Below are positions 1-6,052 of a DNA stretch of 24,068 nt, in pieces (within the stretch, counting starts at the first letter, position 1; every line of letters begins with the position of its first letter). A program made the translations under genes and the position numbers. The stretch covers positions 1 through 24,068 of the IMG/VR virus record IMGVR_UViG_3300042401_000197; one strand, given 5' to 3'. The notes beneath the pieces were generated by a model, which saw only the letters and a program-made list of their open reading frames with translations, had not been told where the DNA came from and did not search any database. The stretch is from a virus.

Positions 1-583
1 CCATACACCCAGGTGAGTATAGCTTCCACATATCAATACCCGTAGCATAAGCATATAAGGAACCAAATTCCGGTAATATACCCATAGTGCACGAGGCATC
101 AAGACTAAAAATAGCAGCGGTTTTAAACGGACTAGTAAAGAATGCTAATGCAGAATGTGCTAGGTGGTGATTGACGATAGTTGCTTTAATTGTAGTATTA
201 AAGATATGCGCTTCTCCGGTAATTAGAGCTGCCTGCTCAGGTTCTATCTGATACGATTTTAAAGCAGGAAACAATAAATGATAGCCGTCTCCGGAAAGTT
301 CGCCAGTATCTGGGTTAAATACCGCAGGTAGTTTACTAGCTACCTTAGGTGGCATAAACACTCTTACACCAGAACCAGGCTTAAATGCATTTATTGCAAC
401 ATGGTCAATATCAGTAATCTTAAGTCCGGTCTTCTCAAGTACATACGTAATAATATCTGTGCTAAAGCGCCAATCTTTCTTCTTTTTAGATATTTTCTCG
501 AGAGAAGTATTAATCAATACACGACCGTCTTTAACAATAGCGGCTGCCGCGTCATGCTCCATATGTAAACCGAGTACTATCAT
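1..583 (-). CDS. Carbamoyltransferase, NodU/CmcH/TobZ family (3' end beyond window)
   Basis: The first 194 residues are visible; the gene runs off the left edge. The start is the ATG at 581-583, opening with MIVLGLHMEHDAAAAIVKDG, which fits the family N-terminus with its HDA/HDG metal- and substrate-binding motif (H10, D11). Residues 138-150 read NHHLAHSALAFFT, the family's HHxAHAxxAF motif, with H139, H140 and H143 at the expected catalytic positions. These enzymes transfer a carbamoyl group from carbamoyl phosphate, through a carbamoyl-adenylate, to a hydroxyl on a small molecule. Phage members have been proposed in comparative genomics to take part in DNA base hypermodification. The canonical DGxGE after the histidines is replaced here by LDAS (161-164), so the substrate may differ. 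It follows the HNH gene after 28 bases that hold two palindromes. The family is fairly certain; the substrate is not. Confidence 0.85.
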   Translation of the reverse strand, partial: MIVLGLHMEHDAAAAIVKDGRVLINTSLEKISKKKKDWRFSTDIITYVLEKTGLKITDIDHVAINAFKPGSGVRVFMPPKVASKLPAVFNPDTGELSGDGYHLLFPALKSYQIEPEQAALITGEAHIFNTTIKATIVNHHLAHSALAFFTSPFKTAAIFSLDASCTMGILPEFGSLYAYATGIDMWKLYSPGCM

Positions 584-609
584 ATATACAGTATATACCT
601 GTTAACAGG
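583..609. repeat. Two adjacent palindromes between HNH and carbamoyltransferase genes
   Basis: Positions 583-597 form the inverted repeat TATATAC-A-GTATATA (7-bp arms, one central base). Positions 598-609 form the perfect 12-bp palindrome CCTGTTAACAGG. They fill the gap between the HNH stop codon and the carbamoyltransferase ATG. This could be an operator or promoter region. No poly-T tail follows on the minus strand, so a terminator is unlikely. The function is not known. Confidence 0.4.
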
Positions 610-611
610 GA

Positions 612-1256
612 TTATTCCATATACAAATACGGTTTCCACTCTTCTCTTACGAAGTCTGTATCCGGTACGAATACCCCCGTAGAAAGCATCCTGCGAGGCT
701 TTACCTCTTGACCGTTTGCATCAAAGTACGGAAAGATACTATCCTTATCGTTATTACATCTACGGCAAGCTAGTACTAAATTAAAATCGTGATTAGTACC
801 ACCTTTAGATTTAGGTATAACGTGATCTTTGGTAGCTTCGTTAAAAGATATAGGATTTAAACAGTACTGACAGGTGCCTTTGTAAATGTTGTACAGAGAC
901 CTTAATGACACTGTATCTCCTTTGCGTAAGTGAAATCCAAAGTGATGACTACATATAGCAATAGTAGGTACGTAGTGACGAGATTCTTCCCCAGTGTCCC
1001 GGTTAGGTGCACTCCGAATATAAGGGTGCTCCTCAAATAAAGTTACATTGTCACTGCTCCAAGAAAGAGCATTCTCCGTCGGATAATGGTCTAGATCAGA
1101 ACCATCCCACGACATTATATTTCCTGCAGCATCCATTCCTTTAATTCGGCCTGTAACCATATGCCGTATTGCAGCGCGGGCCGAGCAGAATGAAAACGCT
1201 TGGAAGTACTTGTTCAGTAAAAGCGTAGTGCGAGTATTAGGTTCAACTAAATTCAT
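612..1256 (-). CDS. HNH endonuclease
   Basis: A 214-aa HNH nuclease. Residues 11-45 (LLLNKYFQAFSFCSARAAI onward) match the usual N-terminal segment of the bacterial and phage HNH family with the LN...RAI...G pattern. The nuclease core is at 129-171: CQYC (C129, C132), DHVIPKSKGG (D144, H145), N159 and CRRCNNDK (C164, C167). The CxxC pairs bind a structural zinc, and H145 with the N residues forms the beta-beta-alpha-metal site. It is a free-standing ORF, so it may be a homing-type endonuclease, or it may work in DNA processing. It is the only gene here with a purine-rich AGGGG close to its start, three bases before the ATG, which is probably too close to act. A weak terminator lies upstream, so the gene may have its own expression. 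Confidence 0.9.
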   Translation of the reverse strand: MNLVEPNTRTTLLLNKYFQAFSFCSARAAIRHMVTGRIKGMDAAGNIMSWDGSDLDHYPTENALSWSSDNVTLFEEHPYIRSAPNRDTGEESRHYVPTIAICSHHFGFHLRKGDTVSLRSLYNIYKGTCQYCLNPISFNEATKDHVIPKSKGGTNHDFNLVLACRRCNNDKDSIFPYFDANGQEVKPRRMLSTGVFVPDTDFVREEWKPYLYME

Positions 1257-1283
1257 CAGCCCCTATAATGGGCTCTCGCTTAT

Positions 1284-1303
1284 AAAAAGCAAGACTAATC
1301 TTG
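1284..1303 (-). terminator. Weak intrinsic terminator upstream of HNH gene
   Basis: On the minus strand the RNA reads CAAGA-UUAG-UCUUG followed by CUUUUU: a 5-bp stem with a 4-base loop and a short U tract. It begins eight bases after the stop codon of the 63-aa gene. An alternative pairing, AAGAC with GUCUU, uses the same bases. The stem is short and only one strong G-C pair is present, so termination is probably partial. Confidence 0.4.
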
Positions 1304-1310
1304 TCTTATT

Positions 1311-1502
1311 TTACTCCTGACCGTGCATCTTTAAAAGCTCTTGAGCTAAGGATTTAACCTTATCCATATCAGTAGCTTTTAAAATCTCTCTAGCAATATG
1401 TACTTCAGTTCTTTCCTCAGGGTTTTTCATATCTGTTTCGTCATGTTCTTCTGAAACAACTTGAGAATATTTTTCTGCTAATAGATTGAGCGTGTGAGCC
1501 AT
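1311..1502 (-). CDS. Small acidic protein of unknown function (63 aa)
   Basis: I do not recognise this protein. It is rich in Glu, Asp and Lys and looks wholly helical, with a central acidic stretch (EEHDETDMKNPEERTE, residues 18-33) and an amphipathic C-terminal helix (KVKSLAQELLKMHG). There is no signal peptide, membrane segment or cysteine. The ATG at 1502 is preceded by GTATATAC, a string also found before the carbamoyltransferase start. It ends the run of small genes that begins near 2518 and is followed by a weak terminator. Confidence 0.7.
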   Translation of the reverse strand: MAHTLNLLAEKYSQVVSEEHDETDMKNPEERTEVHIAREILKATDMDKVKSLAQELLKMHGQE

Positions 1503-1525
1503 GTATATACTTACACTATACTACC

Positions 1526-1771
1526 TCAAAATTTAACTTCTCCAACACCAATCTTATTACCTTCAGTTTGAAGCATTAATACCTTCACAGGTAGCTCTTG
1601 ATTAAGTTCTCTAGCAACTTTAATCGCACTATCAGTATCCGCAAATTTGGTGGCAAGGTTCAACTTACGGCACCATTTAGTTTCTACTGTATACAGTAGA
1701 CCTTCTTCTATAACATTCCGCGCGTTCATATACTTAACGGAAGCGTCTATTATAATATACTCGGTAGTCAT
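1526..1771 (-). CDS. Unknown protein (81 aa)
   Basis: I do not recognise this protein. It alternates short strands and helices: EYIIIDAS, LLYTVETKWC, a helix at SAIKVARELNQ, and a C-terminal strand pair with KVLMLQTEGNKIGVGEV. This suggests a small compact alpha/beta fold. The start ATG (1769-1771) shares one base with the stop codon of the preceding gene (TAATG), which points to translational coupling. The gene carries an 18-bp perfect palindrome at 1683-1700, listed separately. Confidence 0.7.
   Translation of the reverse strand: MTTEYIIIDASVKYMNARNVIEEGLLYTVETKWCRKLNLATKFADTDSAIKVARELNQELPVKVLMLQTEGNKIGVGEVKF
1683..1700. repeat. 18-bp perfect palindrome inside the 81-aa gene
   Basis: The sequence TCTACTGTATACAGTAGA is its own reverse complement. 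It shares the core ATACAGTA with the inverted repeat at 583-597. It lies in coding sequence (codons for LLYTVE), so it may be chance, or a binding site or mRNA hairpin. Confidence 0.5.
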
Positions 1772-1977
1772 TAACGCAATTTTTGTCTCTTATTAAGATC
1801 CCAAACCTCACTAATTCCAGTTTTGAAAGTAACTGTGAGTGTGCTACCACTCATAAAATATGTGGTAAGGCCGCGTTGACCTATATGTATAGAAAAATAA
1901 GGCGCCCCGGTGAGTGCATTAAATATTTGTAAAAAGTCTCCGGTGGGTTTAGCGGAATATGCTGCTGGATGGGACAT
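1771..1977 (-). CDS. Unknown small beta-rich protein (68 aa)
   Basis: I do not recognise this protein. The C-terminal two thirds are beta-strand-like (PYFSIHIGQRGLTTYFM, then TLTVTFKTGISEVWDL), ending in a basic tail (NKRQKLR). There are no cysteines and no signal or membrane segment. It starts one base after the stop codon of the deoxyribosyltransferase-like gene and shares a base with the next gene, so the three are probably made from one transcript. Confidence 0.65.
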   Translation of the reverse strand: MSHPAAYSAKPTGDFLQIFNALTGAPYFSIHIGQRGLTTYFMSGSTLTVTFKTGISEVWDLNKRQKLR

Positions 1978-1978
1978 G

Positions 1979-2518
1979 TTATCTTAGTTCAGGTTTAAGT
2001 AATCGCCACGATGGGCTATCAATAGGAATAGTACCATAATCGATATTAATAATCATATTAAGCGCTTGCTGAATAGTATCGTACATATATTTATGTTTAA
2101 GTTGCCCCATAAGCCATAATGGGCAATTATGCTTACCGCCTTCAATAACCGTAAAAATAGGTTTACGAGATGCTACTGCAGTTGAGAGTTCTTCAGCAGT
2201 ACCCCAGCTTGCAGTTGAAGGAATAATATAAGCAATAATAAAGTCAGAACGATCTACAAGATTAAGATCATAACGACGAATATCTCTAGCCCACTTAGTT
2301 ACCTCATCGTACTTCCCGTTAACCATATGATCTCTCATGCGAACCCGTACATCTGGCGATTCATCACAGTCATTAATAAACGGCTTGGTGTACGGATTAA
2401 AAACAGTAATATTACACGGTTTAAGTGCAGTTTCTACTGTAGTACGCCAGTTACTTCCATCAGCGTATTCCATTGCACCAATTGTATAACATTTAGTGCG
2501 GTATAGTGTGTTGTTCAT
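1979..2518 (-). CDS. Nucleoside 2-deoxyribosyltransferase-like protein
   Basis: A 179-aa protein with the Rossmann-like layout of the nucleoside 2-deoxyribosyltransferase family. The N-terminal strand YTIGAMEYADG (11-21) is followed by NITVFNPYT (36-44), then DLNLVDRSDFIIAYI (84-98), which is the family's D..xI..xDxxVA segment. SWGTAEELSTA (104-114) matches the GTxxExGxA motif that carries the catalytic glutamate, here probably E110. These enzymes exchange the base on a 2-deoxyribonucleoside through a deoxyribosyl-enzyme intermediate. Phage members could serve nucleotide salvage or the making of an unusual deoxynucleoside. The C-terminal 45 residues (PLWLMGQLKHKYMYD onward) are less typical. 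The 2-base gap to the ClpP-like gene indicates one operon. Family assignment is by motif only; activity is untested. Confidence 0.65.
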   Translation of the reverse strand: MNNTLYRTKCYTIGAMEYADGSNWRTTVETALKPCNITVFNPYTKPFINDCDESPDVRVRMRDHMVNGKYDEVTKWARDIRRYDLNLVDRSDFIIAYIIPSTASWGTAEELSTAVASRKPIFTVIEGGKHNCPLWLMGQLKHKYMYDTIQQALNMIINIDYGTIPIDSPSWRLLKPELR

Positions 2519-2520
2519 AA

Positions 2521-3084
2521 TTAAATTTTAACTACTTTATGCAATTCATCAAGCGAATTAATCATAACATCTGCAATACCTGCATCGACAATTTCTTGCC
2601 CGGTGTAGTATGTGCATTCAGACGCTAAGCTGGTTTCAGGGTACTTAAACCCCCGGTCTTTTATTAAATTAGCAAAATACTGTTCTTGTTTTTCCTGGAA
2701 CTCGATTTCGCTTTTATGTATACGGTGAGGGCTATCTGTAAGTTCGTATGAAGACCCGTGCATCATAATAACTGAACCAGGCATAACAATACGTTTACCT
2801 TTAGCGCCAGCTGCAAATATAATTGCACCAATACTCATAGCTGCTGAAGGTACCAATATCGCTACCGATGACCGTAAAAGCTTAAAAGTATTTATAATAT
2901 AAAGCCCGTCATTAACAGTACCCCCCTCAGTATTAAGTACCAATAAAATATCTTTCTTAGAGCTTTTATCTAGCTGGAGTAAGCGTTCCACAGCTGTACC
3001 GACACTTGCTGTATCGATAGCACCGTTAAGAAATACTACTCTACTACTTCCAAGCACTTTAGTTGTTTTTCGATTTGTAGGCAT
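2521..3084 (-). CDS. ClpP-like serine protease
   Basis: A 187-aa protein with the ClpP/crotonase fold. Visible family features are the strand FLNGAID (18-24), the NTEGGTVNDGL oxyanion segment (51-61, ClpP NSPGGSV), the nucleophile region SAAMSIGA with S84, and MPGSVIMMHG with H109. By eye the third triad residue, Asp in the ClpP RDRFLSA segment, falls on C157 in ECTYYTG, next to E156, so the triad may be altered. There is no propeptide. Phage ClpP-like proteins are usually thought to work in head maturation or in turnover of host proteins. The ATG at 3084 overlaps the preceding gene by 49 bp; a GTG at 3057 would shorten the overlap to 22 bp and keep the whole domain. The fold is confident and the activity less so. 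Confidence 0.85.
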   Translation of the reverse strand: MPTNRKTTKVLGSSRVVFLNGAIDTASVGTAVERLLQLDKSSKKDILLVLNTEGGTVNDGLYIINTFKLLRSSVAILVPSAAMSIGAIIFAAGAKGKRIVMPGSVIMMHGSSYELTDSPHRIHKSEIEFQEKQEQYFANLIKDRGFKYPETSLASECTYYTGQEIVDAGIADVMINSLDELHKVVKI

Positions 3085-3329
3085 TTGATTGTATTGAGGT
3101 TCTTTTCAATATCCCGGGCAGTTTTAATCTTCATTACTAATGTATCAGTACGCATATTGACATAATCCTGTATATCGAGCGGCTTGATATACTTCATGCC
3201 TTCTACGCCGTCAAAGTCAATACCTCTATCTTCGCACTTTTCTGCGATAATATCGACAGCTTCTAAAAGAGCAGCCCAGCGGGCGAACTCATACATTGTA
3301 ATTCGATTCGTTGTTGTATTAGCTTCCAT
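3036..3329 (-). CDS. Unknown helical protein (97 aa)
   Basis: I do not recognise this protein. The chosen start is the ATG at 3327-3329 (MEANTTTNRITMYEF), which overlaps the stop of the preceding membrane protein gene by 11 bp. The frame stays open to 3398, but that longer version would be read over the preceding gene and has no features in its favour. The protein looks mostly helical, with segments FARWAALLEAVDIIAEKCE and, near the end, TARDIEKNLNTIKCLQIEKQL, the latter possibly a short coiled coil. It contains three cysteines without a CxxC pattern. It sits between the membrane zinc-ribbon protein and the ClpP-like protease and overlaps both. Confidence 0.65.
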   Translation of the reverse strand: MEANTTTNRITMYEFARWAALLEAVDIIAEKCEDRGIDFDGVEGMKYIKPLDIQDYVNMRTDTLVMKIKTARDIEKNLNTIKCLQIEKQLKCLEVVE

Positions 3330-3744
3330 TTGTAGATGCGGTATTAGGGATCGGTTGAGCCTCATACATAGGTTCAGTGACAATAGCGGTCTCTGCAACT
3401 ATATAAACAGAATTTTTGACTTTACAATGTCCACAAATAAAACGATTATCTTGATCTAAACGCACGATAATCTCATTTTCTTTCTTGCAGGAAGCACAAT
3501 CAACTTTAATAGTACTTTGTGCTAGTACTTCAGCTTCCGCAATTTGGAAAGCTCTTGAATCTCGAGCAGCTTTATACTCTAAGAACGTATTGAATAGATA
3601 AAAGATTACATATTGCGTAATCGAAGTAACAAGAAACCACATTACCGGATTCTGCTTAAATACAAATGCAACCCCAGCAGCGAGAGTTGAAATAAATGCC
3701 GTCTTAAGAGACGATATAAGGAATATTTTTAATGAGTCGTTCAT
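3319..3744 (-). CDS. Membrane protein with cytoplasmic zinc ribbon
   Basis: A 141-aa protein of unknown function with a clear architecture. Two hydrophobic segments, about residues 5-29 and 33-55, form a membrane hairpin. A short charged linker (EYKAARDSRAFQIAEAE) follows, and then a zinc-ribbon-like module with C83-x2-C86 (CASC) and C104-x2-C107 (CGHC) on two beta hairpins. The tail from about 120 is Pro- and Thr-rich. The positively charged residues after the second segment suggest that both ends lie in the cytoplasm. It could bring a protein or nucleic acid to the inner membrane, but nothing in the sequence says which. It overlaps the following gene by 11 bp. Confidence 0.7.
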   Translation of the reverse strand: MNDSLKIFLISSLKTAFISTLAAGVAFVFKQNPVMWFLVTSITQYVIFYLFNTFLEYKAARDSRAFQIAEAEVLAQSTIKVDCASCKKENEIIVRLDQDNRFICGHCKVKNSVYIVAETAIVTEPMYEAQPIPNTASTNGS

Positions 3745-3768
3745 AACAACGACTATTAAATAACCTTA

Positions 3769-4164
3769 TTACCTAGGTGCAAGAGAAAAGTCGTGTAAAC
3801 TTGTAGCTAATTTTTTACACTCGACCATTATACCGTTTAACTTATTCTTAAATTCGATAGCTTTCTTTTCTTTACCTTTAAAAGCAGGTAATTTTGCAGC
3901 ATCCCGTGCTTTGTTTCTGAGATCTTGGGCGGTTAAGAATAAAGAAGCTAATTCTCTTACTGCATCTTGCAAAGGAAACGGTAACTCTTGTGGTTGCATC
4001 TGTTGTCCGTTACGGCTCTTAAGATCGCTAATCTTGTTTAGAGTGGGTACACTATCTTTGCTAAACTCATACGCAGATACTGTTTCAGGGGTCTGGGTAC
4101 CACTGCCCTGTCCAGTGTAATAGGACGCTTCGTCTAGTAACTTTTTAGTTTTTCTTGTTTTCAC
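3769..4164 (-). CDS. Unknown basic helical protein (~131 aa)
   Basis: I do not recognise this protein. The frame opens with non-ATG codons only. A GTG at 4164 (VKTRKTKKLLDEASYY) is preferred here, and a TTG at 4173 would add three residues; both overlap the preceding zinc-ribbon gene. The N-terminus is strongly basic. A Gln/Pro-rich linker (NGQQMQPQELPFPLQ) leads to a helical C-terminal half rich in Lys and Ala (DLRNKARDAAKLPAFKGKEK). There are no membrane segments. A nucleic-acid- or virion-binding role would suit the charge, but that is only a guess. Confidence 0.6.
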   Translation of the reverse strand: MKTRKTKKLLDEASYYTGQGSGTQTPETVSAYEFSKDSVPTLNKISDLKSRNGQQMQPQELPFPLQDAVRELASLFLTAQDLRNKARDAAKLPAFKGKEKKAIEFKNKLNGIMVECKKLATSLHDFSLAPR

Positions 4165-4336
4165 CCTTAACAATATTTACAGTACCGACCATGAATCTAT
4201 TAGAACATCTTGGACAAATCCAATGTGCTTCAGTTACGATGTCTTTTCCACGGTTAACCTGCATAATACGTGGATGTATAGAAGGTTGACCGCAAGTGGT
4301 GCAAGATTGTGCGCGTGGCTCTACGTTAGGCGTCAT
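4145..4336 (-). CDS. Small zinc-ribbon protein (63 aa)
   Basis: The protein is essentially one zinc ribbon: C12-x2-C15 (CTTC) and C41-x2-C44 (CPRC), separated by 25 residues that contain basic and beta-forming stretches (HPRIMQVNRGKDIV, HWICPRC). The C-terminal tail is basic (KGENKKN). Ribbons of this kind bind DNA, RNA or protein partners. The target is unknown. It follows RNase H after 9 bases, in an AT-rich gap (ATTATATATG at the start codon). It is the second small zinc-ribbon protein within 1 kb, after the membrane-bound one at 3319-3744. Confidence 0.7.
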   Translation of the reverse strand: MTPNVEPRAQSCTTCGQPSIHPRIMQVNRGKDIVTEAHWICPRCSNRFMVGTVNIVKGENKKN

Positions 4337-4345
4337 ATATAATAT

Positions 4346-5293
4346 TTACGCAAAAGTCTTAAAATACTCGGCTAAAATATTACCATTGGATTTTTTATTA
4401 AACGTAGCTTGCCAATTACTAAGCTTATCAATGATCGAGTTAAACTCTAAATCTACACAGATTTGTTTAAACTTGTCAAAGTCTGTGGTACAGCGCTCTA
4501 ATGTATTGAGCTGTGTACCGTAGAGTTCCGTTTCTTCTTTAAACTGCTCTAAGCCATACGATAAATCCATTAACTTAAGATTATCTTCTATAATCTTCTC
4601 GTTACTCTTGATAACTTCAAGGTCTTTTTCGTTACAGGTACCAGTTTTCTTGTATTCATTATAAGAAACTGCAAGTTTAAGTCCTTTTACCTTACCATAC
4701 CCCTCAATACCGGGAATATTATCAGAAACATCTCCGATAATCGCTTTATAGTACAGGTATTCCTTGGGGTCTACCTCGTAGGTCTCTTTAAAGTTGTGAC
4801 TGTCTACGAGATGTTTTTTAATAGGGTTATAATAGGATATATCCTCTGCAACTAACTGTATAAAGTCTCTATCTACGCTTATAATAATCTTTTTACCTGG
4901 AATCGTTTTTCCGAGCCAGCTAATAACGTCATCAGCCTCGAGTCTACCAGGGAACATATTTCTAATACCGAGACATTCAATAGAATTGAGAATATCTCCC
5001 ATACTATCATACACTTCCTTGTTCCTAGCTTGATCTCGGGTACCTTTATAGGTTCCTTCCGTGAGAGTGTTTCTAAAGTTCGTTTCAGTCGTAAGCTTTC
5101 GGTCCCAAGCTACATAAACCTTACTAGCATTGAATTGATCCACATAAGACTTAACAGTCTTAAGAAAGGTAAACACACTACCGGTGTTAACGCCTTTTGA
5201 ATTGATTAAAACTCTGCCTGTATTATTCGCTATCCAGTGGGTCCGATGGAGAGTGTTGTTTCCGTCTATTAAGAGCGTTATTTCGTTGTTCAT
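4346..5293 (-). CDS. rnh: RNase H / 5'-3' flap exonuclease, T4 Rnh type
   Basis: A 315-aa member of the FEN-1/T4 RNase H family (T4 Rnh is 305 aa). It removes RNA primers from Okazaki fragments and trims 5' flaps on the lagging strand. The acidic metal-binding residues sit in the expected blocks: LLIDGNNTLHR at the N-terminus, VYVAWDRK, GRLEADDVISWLG, IIISVDRDFIQL, and AIIGDVSDNIPGIEGYGKVKGLKL, which also carries the helix-hairpin-helix DNA-binding segment. The C-terminal region is helical. It overlaps the preceding 116-aa gene by about 70 bp at its start. The ATG at 5293 is supported because the first motif begins only a few residues later. Confidence 0.93.
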   Translation of the reverse strand: MNNEITLLIDGNNTLHRTHWIANNTGRVLINSKGVNTGSVFTFLKTVKSYVDQFNASKVYVAWDRKLTTETNFRNTLTEGTYKGTRDQARNKEVYDSMGDILNSIECLGIRNMFPGRLEADDVISWLGKTIPGKKIIISVDRDFIQLVAEDISYYNPIKKHLVDSHNFKETYEVDPKEYLYYKAIIGDVSDNIPGIEGYGKVKGLKLAVSYNEYKKTGTCNEKDLEVIKSNEKIIEDNLKLMDLSYGLEQFKEETELYGTQLNTLERCTTDFDKFKQICVDLEFNSIIDKLSNWQATFNKKSNGNILAEYFKTFA

Positions 5294-5573
5294 CGGTTGC
5301 TTTATGGTTGTATTCTGCTAAACACACATTATATATGCTCTTAGGTAGGACATCTACTGGATCCAAAAGTTTATTAGCAATACCCCAAACAAATTCTTTT
5401 TTAGGTATTTCCCGTACAAATTTATCAGGTAAAGAAAAGCAAACGATAGTGTCAGTGTTCTCTTTAACCTGTACCAACCATTCTCCCTTGTATCGGCCTT
5501 CTAATACTACGTAGATTCTTCTACGTTTAGGTAAAATAGCTAATTTTATTTTTTTAATTATCCGCGAGACCAT
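5223..5573 (-). CDS. Unknown protein (116 aa)
   Basis: I do not recognise this protein. The start chosen is the ATG at 5571-5573 (MVSRIIKKIKLAILPKRRR), which overlaps the preceding stop by 20 bp; an ATG at 5600 in the same frame would add nine residues read over that gene. The N-terminus is very basic. A strand-rich core follows (RIYVVLEGRYKGEWLVQVKENTDTIVCFSLP), suggesting a small beta barrel, and then a helical, charged tail that is read over the first 71 bases of the RNase H gene. The position next to RNase H hints at a replication accessory role, with no direct evidence. Confidence 0.65.
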   Translation of the reverse strand: MVSRIIKKIKLAILPKRRRIYVVLEGRYKGEWLVQVKENTDTIVCFSLPDKFVREIPKKEFVWGIANKLLDPVDVLPKSIYNVCLAEYNHKATDEQRNNALNRRKQHSPSDPLDSE

Positions 5574-6036
5574 ACGGATCGTTCCCGTTAGAGTTAGCAA
5601 TATTCTGACTAATCTTATACATTACTCGACGTAAACGTTCAAGTATTGCATCGTGCTCAGCAGTAGAATCAGCTGAAATCATTTCAACCGGGTTATTGTT
5701 TAAGTCGTAGCCGATCAATATGAAAGGACCCATAAACTCCTTAATAACAAAGTTTAAAGTGTCTATTTCTTTCTTCTTCTCTCTAACTACTTGGGTTTTA
5801 ATTTTAGCATACTCAAGTTGAGCATGCATTAACATATCTTGTATCTTTTTCTGCTCAGTACTAGAAATATTTATATCATTACCTGGAACAGACGGGGATT
5901 GAGGGGCTGGAGCAAAAGTACCTGGCCCGGCTGGTGCAGCTGAACTAATTGCACCAGTACTCGGTTTAATAGGGGCTACTTTTTTATTATTTGGCTTTTT
6001 TGTAGTGCCCTTAGTTATTTTAGTAATTTTGCTCAC
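5554..6036 (-). CDS. Unknown protein with Pro/Ala linker and coiled coil (160 aa)
   Basis: I do not recognise this protein. The start is a GTG at 6034-6036. The first 30 residues are basic (KITKITKGTTKKPNNKK). Residues 31-55 form a Pro/Ala/Gly-rich linker. Residues about 60-95 look like a coiled-coil helix (QKKIQDMLMHAQLEYAKIK), followed by a mixed domain with the segment FMGPFILIGYDLNNNPVEMI and a final helix. The sequence TATAAATA, the T4 late-promoter consensus, lies at 6043-6050, six bases before the GTG, so the gene may also have a late transcript. Confidence 0.65.
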   Translation of the reverse strand: MSKITKITKGTTKKPNNKKVAPIKPSTGAISSAAPAGPGTFAPAPQSPSVPGNDINISSTEQKKIQDMLMHAQLEYAKIKTQVVREKKKEIDTLNFVIKEFMGPFILIGYDLNNNPVEMISADSTAEHDAILERLRRVMYKISQNIANSNGNDPYGLADN

Positions 6037-6042
6037 TATGTA

Positions 6043-6050
6043 TATTTATA
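6043..6050 (-). promoter_or_regulatory. T4-late-type promoter box (TATAAATA), tentative
   Basis: On the minus strand this gap reads TATAAATA-TACATA-GTG. The octamer is identical to the T4 late-promoter consensus recognised by gp55 with the sliding clamp. Transcription would start about at the GTG codon, giving a nearly leaderless mRNA. A single match in AT-rich DNA is weak evidence. Other copies (near 2888 and 5868) are inside genes. Confidence 0.3.
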
Positions 6051-6052
6051 GT

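Noticed and set aside
3330-3398. N-terminal extension of the 97-aa protein
   Set aside because: The extra 23 residues are read over the end of the membrane protein gene. The ATG at 3329 gives a short overlap typical of this genome.
3184-3459. Plus-strand open frame of 91 codons
   Set aside because: It lies opposite two minus-strand genes that overlap neatly and show domain features; the translation looks random and has no family motif.
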